The notes under the pieces are model-generated. The model was given only the letters and a program-made list of their open reading frames with translations. It was not told where the DNA came from and searched no databases. A program made the position numbers and the translations under genes. Shown here piece by piece: positions 36,520 to 43,371 of a stretch of 43,371 bases of DNA. Origin of the DNA: Halococcus hamelinensis 100A6 (GTDB lineage: Archaea > Halobacteriota > Halobacteria > Halobacteriales > Halococcaceae); NCBI RefSeq assembly GCF_000336675.1, contig NZ_AOMB01000011.1, forward strand, positions 19,848 to 63,218, read 5' to 3'. Each line of letters begins with the position of its first letter. Within the stretch, counting starts at the first letter, position 1.

Positions 36520-36948
36520 ATGAACCCCGAACGACGCGCGTTCCTCGCGGGCGACGAACCCGACGAGGTCCTGGTCTTCTTCGCCGAATCGGCGGTCTCG
36601 GACCTCGGCACCCTCTCCCAGCACGGCGAACAGGTCCCTCGGGGGGTCGTCCTCGTCCTCGAAGCCGAACGCGGCCGGAGCGCGTTCGAGGGCGCGACCG
36701 GCGTCGACCCGATGGCGCTCGCGAGCTCGGCGATGCAGGCCGAGGGAACCCTCGACCTCGACTCGTTCGAGGGCGAGTGTCCCGAGGGCGACGGTGGCGA
36801 GCACGCCCCGCGATTCGTCTTCGCGTTCGCGGAGGAACAGAACGAGGAGGTGGGCGAGATCTACGCCGAGGGCGACGTGATCCACGCCTACGCGGTCTGT
36901 GAGTGCGGGACGGCCTACTCCGACCGCTGGGTCGTGGACGAACGCTGA
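36520..36948 (+). CDS. Conserved haloarchaeal protein (DUF5807-like)
   Basis: A 142-residue protein. It starts MNPERRAFLAGDEPDEVLVF and ends with two closely spaced cysteines (VCECGTAYSDRW). The middle holds an acidic stretch FEGECPEGDGGE. No catalytic motif is visible. The DUF label is from memory. It follows the previous gene by 39 bases on the same strand, so it may be the third gene of the rps6e unit. Confidence 0.8.
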   Translation: MNPERRAFLAGDEPDEVLVFFAESAVSDLGTLSQHGEQVPRGVVLVLEAERGRSAFEGATGVDPMALASSAMQAEGTLDLDSFEGECPEGDGGEHAPRFVFAFAEEQNEEVGEIYAEGDVIHAYAVCECGTAYSDRWVVDER

Positions 36949-37196
36949 CTCGTCGAATCCTCACACCACGCCGGACGTACGGCCGTTCTCAAAGCCACAA
37001 CCGCCGGATCCGTCCACCCGGCAGTCGCACGCTCGGAGACACGATTGCTTCGGCTGGTCGGGCATGAGACAACGATCCGGGTTCCCGAAGTGTTCGGGTC
37101 CATCGATTCGTCCCCTACGTATCCCGTCTCCTCCATCTCTTCGAACACGTCGATGGTGAGAAACGATATCTACGACCGTGATTCGATGAACCGGGG

Positions 37197-37514
37197 TTAG
37201 GTCCAGTCGCGGACGTACTGTATGGTGTCGTCGAGGTCGTCGAACTGGCGCTCGATCCGAGAAACGGCTGTCTCGACCGCACCCGGCCGCATATCCTGGG
37301 GGACGAACAAAACACCGTGATGGGAGCCGAACTGGCCGAAATCCTTGTCGCCGTTAGTCAGTACAACCAACCCGTTTTCGCGTGCGTGCTCGATGACCGA
37401 CTCGTCGGTCGCTGCCTGATCGAGCACATCCTGGACTCGAACGACCTCGTGACCGTGCGACCGGAGCGCATTCAGACACGCCGACTTGACGTGAACGTCC
37501 GCGATCAGGTCCAT
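37197..37514 (-). CDS. DUF5615 PIN-like toxin
   Basis: A 105-residue protein of the Mut7-C/PIN-like group: DLIADVHVKSACLNALRSHG at the N-terminus, acidic DQAATDESVIEHARENG, and VVLTNGDKDF, placing Asp residues as in PIN RNase sites. These proteins are predicted RNase toxins paired with DUF433 antitoxins. Its ATG shares one base with the stop of the antitoxin gene directly upstream, the usual order and spacing of type II toxin-antitoxin pairs. Activity is inferred from family only. Confidence 0.85.
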   Translation of the reverse strand: MDLIADVHVKSACLNALRSHGHEVVRVQDVLDQAATDESVIEHARENGLVVLTNGDKDFGQFGSHHGVLFVPQDMRPGAVETAVSRIERQFDDLDDTIQYVRDWT

Positions 37515-37786
37515 CAGGTGCGCTCTATCGTGCCGGGTCGTTCGCGGCGGATGTCCTCGACGAACGCGTCCCGACGGGTCTCGATCTCGTCCATCTCCTC
37601 GGGCGTGTCGTAATAGTACGCGAGCGCGTGATAGACGTCGGCGAGATCGATGTCGTAGTCGGCGGCGATCTGGGCGGGGTCGTCGCCCGCGTCGAGGCGT
37701 TCCTTGATGTGGATGACGCCAACGCGAGTCCCCTCTACTCGGGGGTCTCCACCGAGAACGTCCGGCGATCGCACAACCTCACGCAT
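37514..37786 (-). CDS. DUF433 antitoxin
   Basis: A 90-residue protein: VVRSPDVLGGDPRVEGTRVGV, a DUF433 hallmark, then a helix-turn-helix (DPAQIAADYDIDLADVYHAL) and YYYDTPEEMDEIE. It should neutralise the neighbouring PIN-like toxin and repress the pair's promoter. GCTTAACC on the minus strand near 37823 is a candidate TATA element. A 248-base gene-free gap lies downstream of the toxin gene. Confidence 0.88.
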   Translation of the reverse strand: MREVVRSPDVLGGDPRVEGTRVGVIHIKERLDAGDDPAQIAADYDIDLADVYHALAYYYDTPEEMDEIETRRDAFVEDIRRERPGTIERT

Positions 37787-37859
37787 ACCGATGAATCCTC
37801 GTCCGGGACGGTTAAGCGTACCGTCGGGTTGTCCGCCGCTGTCGATGTGATTCGCCGTC

Positions 37860-38963
37860 TCACTCGTTCGATTCGCCGTCGGCGACGCCGTCGACCACCT
37901 CCGAATCGAGCCGCTTGAACGCTTCCAGGATCACCCGTTTCGTCACCGCACCCTGAGTCGTCCAGTGGTGGGCGTAATCCAGCATGTCGTCGTAGATGTC
38001 GGGTTTACAGCCCGCGGCCTTCGGGTGGCCGCCGCCGTTGACCTGGCCCGCGACCTCGTGGCACCGCTCGAAACTTTCGGTGCCGCGGATGCTCGCGCTC
38101 CCGGCGGGTTTGACGACGACCGCCGCGTCGGCCCCCGCCTCCCGCAGCGCCTCACAGACCTCGTTCTGCGAGCAGCGGCCGTAGGTGACACCGACCGTCC
38201 ACGGGCCGACGCGCTTCATCTCCGCGCGCTCGACCGCCCGCTCGATCAGCGCCTCCTTCTCGATCCGCTGGTCGGCGAGGAACGCCTCGACTTCGGATGG
38301 AAGGTCCGCGCCGTGTTCGCGCACGGTGGCGATGTACGCCTCGGGTTCGGCCCAGTGGGCGTAGTCGGCGAGGTCGTCGCTTCGGGGGTCCTCGCGCAGC
38401 CAGAGGTCGTGGTCGCGGGTGACGGCCGCGAGTTCGGTGTATCGCGGGTCGAAGTCGTGGTCGAGCGATTCGAGGGTCACGTCCGTCGAACAGACCTCCT
38501 CGCTGTCCCCGACCACGAGCCGCGCGCCGTGGTCGCGGACCTTCTCCATGTCTTCGGCCTCCCACTGGTGGTGGTCGAACCACTCGACGCTCGCGGCGCG
38601 GGTCGTGAGGCGGTCGAACTGGCCCGAGATGTAGTAGAAGTCGTCGACAGAGAGGTCGCAGACGAACACCTGCGCACCCGTCTCGACGTGATCGGCCACC
38701 CGGTCGATGGTGTTGCTCAGGTCGTGGGGGCCCGTCGGGATCAGCGCCACCTCGCCGAACGCCTCGCGGAGCAACGCGACACAGCCCAGTCCGTCCGCGT
38801 CGGGGTCGGCGAGGACCACCCGCTGGGCCCCGTCGAGCGCCTCGCGGGTCTCGCGCTCGGCGCGCTCCTCGTCGAACGAGTCGGGGTAGAAGAAACCCGC
38901 GCCCGGCAGGAGGGACTTCCTCGCGAGCGGGAGGGTTTCGTCGTCGATGAGTTCGTCGTTCAT
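37860..38963 (-). CDS. DHH-family phosphoesterase (RecJ-like)
   Basis: A 367-residue protein. The DHH domain has DPDADG (53-58), a CDLS metal loop (102-105) and DHH at 130-132. The DHHA1 substrate-binding domain follows, with VNGGGHPKAAG near 315. Members are 5'-3' single-strand exonucleases, oligoribonucleases or cyclic-dinucleotide phosphodiesterases. Haloarchaea carry several RecJ-like paralogues, one of which (GAN/Cdc45-like) joins the replisome; which paralogue this is cannot be told here. The DHH set looks complete, so it should be catalytically active. Single gene, starting at ATG 38963. Confidence 0.9.
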   Translation of the reverse strand: MNDELIDDETLPLARKSLLPGAGFFYPDSFDEERAERETREALDGAQRVVLADPDADGLGCVALLREAFGEVALIPTGPHDLSNTIDRVADHVETGAQVFVCDLSVDDFYYISGQFDRLTTRAASVEWFDHHQWEAEDMEKVRDHGARLVVGDSEEVCSTDVTLESLDHDFDPRYTELAAVTRDHDLWLREDPRSDDLADYAHWAEPEAYIATVREHGADLPSEVEAFLADQRIEKEALIERAVERAEMKRVGPWTVGVTYGRCSQNEVCEALREAGADAAVVVKPAGSASIRGTESFERCHEVAGQVNGGGHPKAAGCKPDIYDDMLDYAHHWTTQGAVTKRVILEAFKRLDSEVVDGVADGESNE

Positions 38964-39075
38964 ACCGACCTCTCAGTTCCGGTACCGAAGAAACCCCCGA
39001 TCCCGGCCATCGGTCGTTACAGTCCGCCAGTTCCCCCGATCTTATGTCCGGCGGTAGCGTTCCCCTCTCAACGCG

Positions 39076-39486
39076 ATGGCAACGCCGATCTGGGAACGTA
39101 CGCAACCAGCGAGCGTTCTCCGCACCGGAGTCGCTCTCTGCGCGGTCGGGATCGTGGTTTTGGTCGACGCACCCCGAACGACCCCCGAAATCGCCCTCGC
39201 TGTCGTCGCGGTCTGTTGTCTCGCGTTCGAACTCGTTCGGACAGCCCGTGACCGATGGGACGACCGACCTGGTCTGGACGCCGGCGGCCACGGTCTCGTC
39301 AGCCTCGCGCTCGTCCTGCAGTCGATCCGCCTCACCGGGCTCGGCCCCGCGTTCGGGTACGCCGCCACTGTGCGAGCGCTCGCCGACCTCGGGATACTCC
39401 TCGCGGGCCTCGGGGTCCTCTCGATGTGGTGTTCGAACCGTACGAAACCCTCCACCGACCGGACGAGCGAAATGGATCGCTCCTGA
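39076..39486 (+). CDS. Four-helix membrane protein of unknown function
   Basis: A 136-residue protein with hydrophobic segments at about 14-31, 38-55, 74-90 and 97-117, and a basic/Ser-rich tail NRTKPSTDRTSEMDRS. No motif allows a functional call. It stands alone between the divergent DHH gene and the convergent GNAT gene. Confidence 0.65.
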   Translation: MATPIWERTQPASVLRTGVALCAVGIVVLVDAPRTTPEIALAVVAVCCLAFELVRTARDRWDDRPGLDAGGHGLVSLALVLQSIRLTGLGPAFGYAATVRALADLGILLAGLGVLSMWCSNRTKPSTDRTSEMDRS

Positions 39487-39507
39487 TTCGACGGGAACGT
39501 TCCCGAC

Positions 39508-40020
39508 TCAGAGTCGGAGCGCCATCTCCATCTCGAAGCTCTCGGAGCCGCAGGTCTCGAAGCCGAACTTGTGATAGAGCGCGATCGCCGCCTGATTCCA
39601 TCGCTCGACGGTGAGCCAGACGTGCTCCGCGCCGTCGGCCTGGGCGCTCCCGAGCAAGCCTTCGAGGAGCTGTGAGCCGACCCCGGCCTGCTGGTGGGTG
39701 TCGAGAACGAAGATCGCGAGCTCGTAGGCGTCCTCGCCGTCGGGCACGAGGGTCGCGTGGCCGACGCACTCCTCGCCGTGGACGGCGATGACGTTGTAGC
39801 TCCCCGCGAGGATCACTTCGAGCCAGTTCTCGACGGCGTCCTCGTCGGCCGGTGGGATGCCCTGGGCGCGGTCGGCGGGGTCGAACGCGACGTACATCGC
39901 GGTGAGCGCCTCGCGTTCGTCGTCGTACTCCTGGATCCGGATCTCGCGGCCGTGGGCGTCGGTGAACGTGATGGGCGGCGGGTCGAACGTCCGGGCGTGG
40001 TCCTCGGGGTAGCCCCTCAT
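39508..40020 (-). CDS. GNAT-family N-acetyltransferase
   Basis: A 170-residue acetyltransferase. The acetyl-CoA motif A is AIFVLDTHQQAGVGSQLLEG with the Q-Q-x-G-V-G loop; motif B is AIALYHKFGFETCG. The substrate cannot be read. Its ATG overlaps the stop of the UspA gene in ATGA fashion, so the two form an operon. In haloarchaea GNAT and Usp genes often travel together in stress-related units; a functional link is inference. Confidence 0.88.
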   Translation of the reverse strand: MRGYPEDHARTFDPPPITFTDAHGREIRIQEYDDEREALTAMYVAFDPADRAQGIPPADEDAVENWLEVILAGSYNVIAVHGEECVGHATLVPDGEDAYELAIFVLDTHQQAGVGSQLLEGLLGSAQADGAEHVWLTVERWNQAAIALYHKFGFETCGSESFEMEMALRL

Positions 40021-40379
40021 CGGGCGAGTGTCACCGAGGTCTCGGCGTTCAGGAGGACGAACTCGGTGGTAGGGTCGAGCCGGATCTTCCCGGTCGGGGT
40101 GCGCTCGCCGCCGTCGAGCACCAGCCGGTCGAACCCGCCGGCCTCGGCGAGCTCGACCAGCGCGCCGCCGGCGTGACCTTCGACCTGCTCGATCCCGGCG
40201 TCGATGTCGACGTCGTCGAGCATCGTCCGGATCCGCCGTTCGACCGCCTCGGGGTCCGTGACGTCGCTCTCGACCACCGCCACCGTGAGGTCGTCGCCGG
40301 TCTCGCGCACCCGCGCGATGGTCCGTTCGAGCGCGTCGAACGCCCGGTCCGTCCCGTCGATACCGAGCAGCACGTTCAT
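40017..40379 (-). CDS. Universal stress protein (UspA family)
   Basis: A 120-residue Usp fold protein, MNVLLGIDGTDRAFDALERT at the N-terminus. The ATP-binding GxxGG...G(S/T) loop typical of ATP-binding Usps is reduced (GGERTPTGKIRLDPTTEFVL), keeping part of the GK and S/T pattern, so nucleotide binding is uncertain. ATG 40379 is preferred over the frame's extension into the divergent promoter. First gene of the usp-GNAT pair, divergent from the conserved gene at 40466. Confidence 0.85.
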   Translation of the reverse strand: MNVLLGIDGTDRAFDALERTIARVRETGDDLTVAVVESDVTDPEAVERRIRTMLDDVDIDAGIEQVEGHAGGALVELAEAGGFDRLVLDGGERTPTGKIRLDPTTEFVLLNAETSVTLAR

Positions 40380-40465
40380 GCCGGATGCTGGCGGCCTCGG
40401 AGGAAAACCGTTGTGGCGCTCGCGGCTCCCGAACGCTTTTTCACCCCCGTCCGCAACCCACCACG

Positions 40466-41086
40466 ATGACCGACGACGCTCCACAGAACCCCGATTCGGG
40501 GGATGAAACCGGCGAGGACCCGGCCCCCGACACGACGGTCCCCGAGGACGTCCGAACCTACGACCGCTTCTCGAAGATGGACGGTGCGCGCTATGAGCGC
40601 GCCAACGAGTTTCTCAGGGATCGAACGTACATCACCGCCCGTGAGTGGGCGATCGCGCGGCTGTGTGCCGACTTCCGCACCGAGACCGGCGTCGAGATGA
40701 CCAAGATCGGCGACCACCTCCCCGAACTCGTCCCCTTCATGACCGACACCTACACGCCACAGGCCGTCAACCAGGCCCGGTCGGCGTTCGAGGGCAAGGT
40801 CAGGAAGGCGGGGGCGACCTTCCTCTACGGCGCGATGTGTGATTTCTTCACCGCCGAGGACCTCGACGACGTGATGTACGAGGCCACCGAGGTGGCGAAG
40901 TTCCTGCTCGAAGTCGAGGGCGTGGACCTGGCGTTCGACGACGAACTCGCCGCCGAGGAACGGATCTCCTCGACGATGCGCGAGGTGCGAACCCAGAGCG
41001 CCGCGCTCCGCCACGACGACCTCACCTGTCCCCACTGCGGCGAGCGGTTCGAACCGGGCGAGACGACCGACGAAGCCAGCGACTGA
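40466..41086 (+). CDS. Conserved haloarchaeal protein (DUF5806-like)
   Basis: A 206-residue protein. An acidic disordered N-terminus (about 1-30) precedes a helical domain with YDRFSKMDGARYERANEFLR and LCADFRTETGVEMTKIGDHL. A C-terminal CPHCGERF gives one CxxC pair, half of a zinc ribbon, which may dimerise. Function unknown to me; the DUF number is from memory. Divergent from uspA with 86 bases between starts. Confidence 0.8.
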   Translation: MTDDAPQNPDSGDETGEDPAPDTTVPEDVRTYDRFSKMDGARYERANEFLRDRTYITAREWAIARLCADFRTETGVEMTKIGDHLPELVPFMTDTYTPQAVNQARSAFEGKVRKAGATFLYGAMCDFFTAEDLDDVMYEATEVAKFLLEVEGVDLAFDDELAAEERISSTMREVRTQSAALRHDDLTCPHCGERFEPGETTDEASD

Positions 41087-41176
41087 CCGGGTAGGGATCC
41101 GACGGATCTCCTCGTTCGACCGTGGCGACGACGTCGACCTCGGGAGTAGCGACGTCGTGGAACGTCGGCTCCGGCC

Positions 41177-41650
41177 TCACTCGTCGGGGGTGTCGGGGAA
41201 GAACAGGTCCGGTTCGTCGTGGGTGAACGTCACCCACGTCTCGTCGTCGAGCGGGCGGACGTGGGTGTGCATCGCGCCCTCCGCGTGGCTCCGACGTTCG
41301 AGGGCCTCGACGTCCCGGTCGTCGTAGTAGGCCGGACAGCAGACCGCCTGCTCGGCCTCGGGGTCGGTGAGCACGAGCAGGAGGAACGTCATCCCCGCCT
41401 CCCGCGCGTGGTAGACCTCGTAGGAATCGAAGGTCGCCGCCGCGGTGACGCGTTCGAGTTCGTCGTACTCCTCGCCCGGGACGAGGACGTCGAGGCCGTA
41501 GCGTTCGTCGTTCTCGACCGCGACGTCGCCGGGGTGGAGTTCGAGCACCGAGTATCCCGCCTCGCGGTAGCCCGTGGCGGTGGCCGCCATGTCCTCCATC
41601 ACCGCCTCCCAGGGTTCCACGACGCGCTCGAACGGGTTGTCCTCCGTCAC
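41177..41650 (-). CDS. Conserved haloarchaeal protein of unknown function
   Basis: A 157-residue protein starting MTEDNPFERVVEPWEAVMED. The middle has LELHPGDVAVENDERYGLDVLVPG and two adjacent cysteines (AVCCPAYYDD); the C-terminus WVTFTHDEPDLFFPD. The alternation of predicted strands and an initial helix suggests one compact alpha/beta domain. I recall relatives in haloarchaea under a DUF7529-type label, unverified. It converges with the preceding gene and diverges from the ABC gene. Confidence 0.75.
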   Translation of the reverse strand: MTEDNPFERVVEPWEAVMEDMAATATGYREAGYSVLELHPGDVAVENDERYGLDVLVPGEEYDELERVTAAATFDSYEVYHAREAGMTFLLLVLTDPEAEQAVCCPAYYDDRDVEALERRSHAEGAMHTHVRPLDDETWVTFTHDEPDLFFPDTPDE

Positions 41651-41784
41651 ACCCCTCCTGTGTCACTCGTGGACAAAAGCGTTGTTCCTCCGCCCGAAGC
41701 GCCGAGTTACCCCCGCCCGATCGTGAGAAACGACGACCGATCCGGGGTTCGACCGTCGATCCGGTCGGCGGGGTGCGCCAGACG

Positions 41785-41790
41785 TATATA
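41785..41790 (+). promoter_or_regulatory. TATA box of the peptide ABC ATPase gene
   Basis: TATATA about 25 bases before the GTG at 41813; predicts a leaderless mRNA. Confidence 0.65.
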
Positions 41791-41812
41791 CACCCGTTTC
41801 GAACGGAGCGCC

Positions 41813-43371
41813 GTGACAGACCTCCTCTCGCTTTCCGGTCTGCGGACCCAGTTCGCCACCGACCGGGGGACGGTGAAGGCCGTCGACGGGCTCGACCTCA
41901 CGGTCGAAAAGGGCGAAACCGTCGGCCTCGTCGGCGAGTCCGGGTCGGGGAAGTCGGTGACGGCGCTCTCGACGATGGGGCTCGTCGACTCCCCCGGTCG
42001 GGTCGTCGACGGCAGCGTCGAGTTCCACGACGCCGACCTCGCACGGACGTTCGCCGAGGAGTATCGTGGCGACTTCGCCGACCCGGAGCGGGGGACCGTC
42101 GACCTCACCCGCGCGCCCGACGACGCGATGCGTCGGGTCCGCGGCGGCGAGATGAGCATGATCTTCCAGGACCCGATGACCTCGCTCAACCCCGCCGTGC
42201 CCGTCGGCGAGCAGGTCGCCGAGAGCCTCCGCCTCCATCAGTACGGCGGTCGTCGGAAGGACTCGTGGTTCAACGCCGTCCGCGAAGTCGTGCCGCGGGT
42301 CGGGTCGGGGCTCGACGACCGAGTCCTCGAAGACACCATCGAGATGCTCTCGGCGGTCGGCATCCCCGAACCCGCCGCGCGGGTCGAGGAGTTCCCCCAC
42401 GAGTTCTCGGGCGGGATGCGCCAGCGGGTGTTGATCGCCATCGCGCTGGCGTGTCGACCCCAGCTCCTGATCGCCGACGAACCGACCACCGCGCTCGACG
42501 TCACGATCCAGGCCCAGATCCTCGACCTGATCAACGACCTCCAGGACGAGTTCGGGATGTCCGTGCTCTTCATCACCCACGACCTCGGCGTCGTGGCCGA
42601 GACCTGCGACCGCGTCGCGGTGATGTACGCCGGCGAGATCGTCGAGGAGGGACCGGTCGAGGAGATCTTCGCGAACCCCTCGCACCCCTACACCTACACC
42701 CTGCTCGAATCCATCCCCCGCGAGGACGCCGACCGCCTGACCCCGATCGAGGGCAACGTGCCCGACCTCATCGACCTCCCCGAGGGCTGTCGGTTCGCGC
42801 CCCGCTGTCCGTGGGCCCACGCCGAGTGTCGCGAGGACCCGATCCCGTACCTCCAACACGGCCCCGAGGACGTGAACCACCGCTCGAAGTGCGTCCTCCA
42901 GGAGTTCGACACCAGCGAGTACGGCACCGACGAGGGGGTCGCGGCGACGGACGAACCGACCGCCGCACCCGACCGGACGGGCGAGCCGCTGGTCTCGGTC
43001 GAGGGGATGAAGAAACACTTCTCGCAGACCGAGGGCCTCCTCGATAGCTGGCTCGCCAGCGACACCAAGCCCGTACGGGCGGTCGACGGCGTCGACTTCG
43101 ACGTCTACGAGGGCGAGACCCTCGGGCTGGTCGGCGAGTCCGGCTGTGGGAAGTCCACGACCGGGCGCACCGTCCTCAGGCTCCTCGAACCCACTGATGG
43201 GAAAGTGGTGTTCGCGGGCGAGGACCTCGCGGGGCTCGACGGCGACGCCCTCCGGGAGAAACGCCGCGAGATGCAGATGATCTTCCAGGATCCGCTGTCG
43301 AGCCTCGACCCCCGGATGAACGTCGGCGCGACGATCGCCGAGCCGCTCACGATCCACGACCTCCCCGAGAC
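41813..43371 (+). CDS. Fused oligopeptide/dipeptide ABC transporter ATPase (cut by right edge)
   Basis: At least 519 codons open to the window end. The first ATPase (Dpp/OppD-like) has Walker A GESGSGKS (about 39-46), FSGGMRQR signature, Walker B LLIADEPT, and the Opp-type C-terminal cysteine region CRFAPRCPWAHAEC, which in this family can hold an iron-sulfur cluster. A linker of about 30 residues leads to a second ATPase (OppF-like) with Walker A GESGCGKS and a Q-loop FQDPLSSLDPRMNVG; the rest lies outside. Such DppD-DppF fusions energise peptide or nickel uptake. No permease or binding-protein gene precedes it, so partners may lie to the right or elsewhere. Start: GTG after TATATA. Confidence 0.92.
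   Translation, partial: MTDLLSLSGLRTQFATDRGTVKAVDGLDLTVEKGETVGLVGESGSGKSVTALSTMGLVDSPGRVVDGSVEFHDADLARTFAEEYRGDFADPERGTVDLTRAPDDAMRRVRGGEMSMIFQDPMTSLNPAVPVGEQVAESLRLHQYGGRRKDSWFNAVREVVPRVGSGLDDRVLEDTIEMLSAVGIPEPAARVEEFPHEFSGGMRQRVLIAIALACRPQLLIADEPTTALDVTIQAQILDLINDLQDEFGMSVLFITHDLGVVAETCDRVAVMYAGEIVEEGPVEEIFANPSHPYTYTLLESIPREDADRLTPIEGNVPDLIDLPEGCRFAPRCPWAHAECREDPIPYLQHGPEDVNHRSKCVLQEFDTSEYGTDEGVAATDEPTAAPDRTGEPLVSVEGMKKHFSQTEGLLDSWLASDTKPVRAVDGVDFDVYEGETLGLVGESGCGKSTTGRTVLRLLEPTDGKVVFAGEDLAGLDGDALREKRREMQMIFQDPLSSLDPRMNVGATIAEPLTIHDLPE

Noticed and set aside
36960-37196. Possible pseudogene of a ribbon-helix-helix antitoxin (HETTIRVPEVF)
   Set aside because: The similarity covers about ten residues, with no start codon or full domain, so I did not list it as a gene.

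Overview
The window is haloarchaeal chromosome and most probably comes from the genus Halococcus. Base composition is GC-rich, proteins are very acidic, and many starts sit about 25 bases from a TATA box as expected for leaderless archaeal mRNAs. Typical archaeal genes are present: ribosomal protein S6e, chromatin protein MC1, a fused tRNA-splicing endonuclease and a beta-CASP RNase. The genus call rests on the 5S rRNA gene. Its two helix I strands are separated by about 231 bases because an extra 108-base segment interrupts the gene, which is the peculiarity long known from Halococcus morrhuae.

Layout. 208-5006: lipoyl synthase, a MATE exporter, a potassium-channel protein with two RCK modules, and a small membrane protein with an acidic DxDxDG repeat tail. 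5227-9633: a Ski2/Brr2-like helicase whose start lies in a perfect 32-bp palindrome, then a PhoD-like phosphatase without an evident signal peptide. 10093-15196: a HAD phosphatase diverging from a flavin-dependent oxidoreductase, followed by a likely RNA-processing and translation run (NucS-N/zinc-ribbon protein, endA, trpS). 15427-21931: an FNR-type flavoprotein, a Tat-exported GH114-type protein, pheS-pheT, and convergent pyrD. 21965-22643: an AbrB-like small protein diverging from MC1.

22912-28854 is the rRNA operon: four tandem promoters, 16S, tRNA-Ala(TGC), 23S, the interrupted 5S and tRNA-Cys(GCA). Long inverted repeats flank 16S and 23S as bulge-helix-bulge processing stems. From tRNA-Cys to tRNA-Lys (30432) lies a small segment with one sequon-rich surface protein gene. 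Both tRNAs have an extra copy of their 3' end just downstream, as integration sites do.

30463-43371: a DNA-binding-like conserved protein with a 46-residue protein upstream that has no previous call here, an SDR oxidoreductase, a SRPBCC protein, a beta-CASP nuclease, a lipoprotein, the rps6e cluster, a DUF433/DUF5615 toxin-antitoxin pair, a DHH phosphoesterase, GNAT-UspA, several conserved haloarchaeal proteins, and the start of a fused oligopeptide ABC ATPase cut by the right edge.

Non-coding gaps at 1-170, 7652-7880, 9701-10050 and (inverted) 15233-15349 share a dispersed repeat. In all three copies whose upstream gene is visible, its conserved start lies 68 to 98 bases after that gene's stop codon in the same orientation. 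I see no defence island, CRISPR array or large mobile element. The strongest leads are this 3'-UTR repeat family, the 5S insertion, the tRNA-end duplications, and the DxDxDG membrane protein beside the channel.
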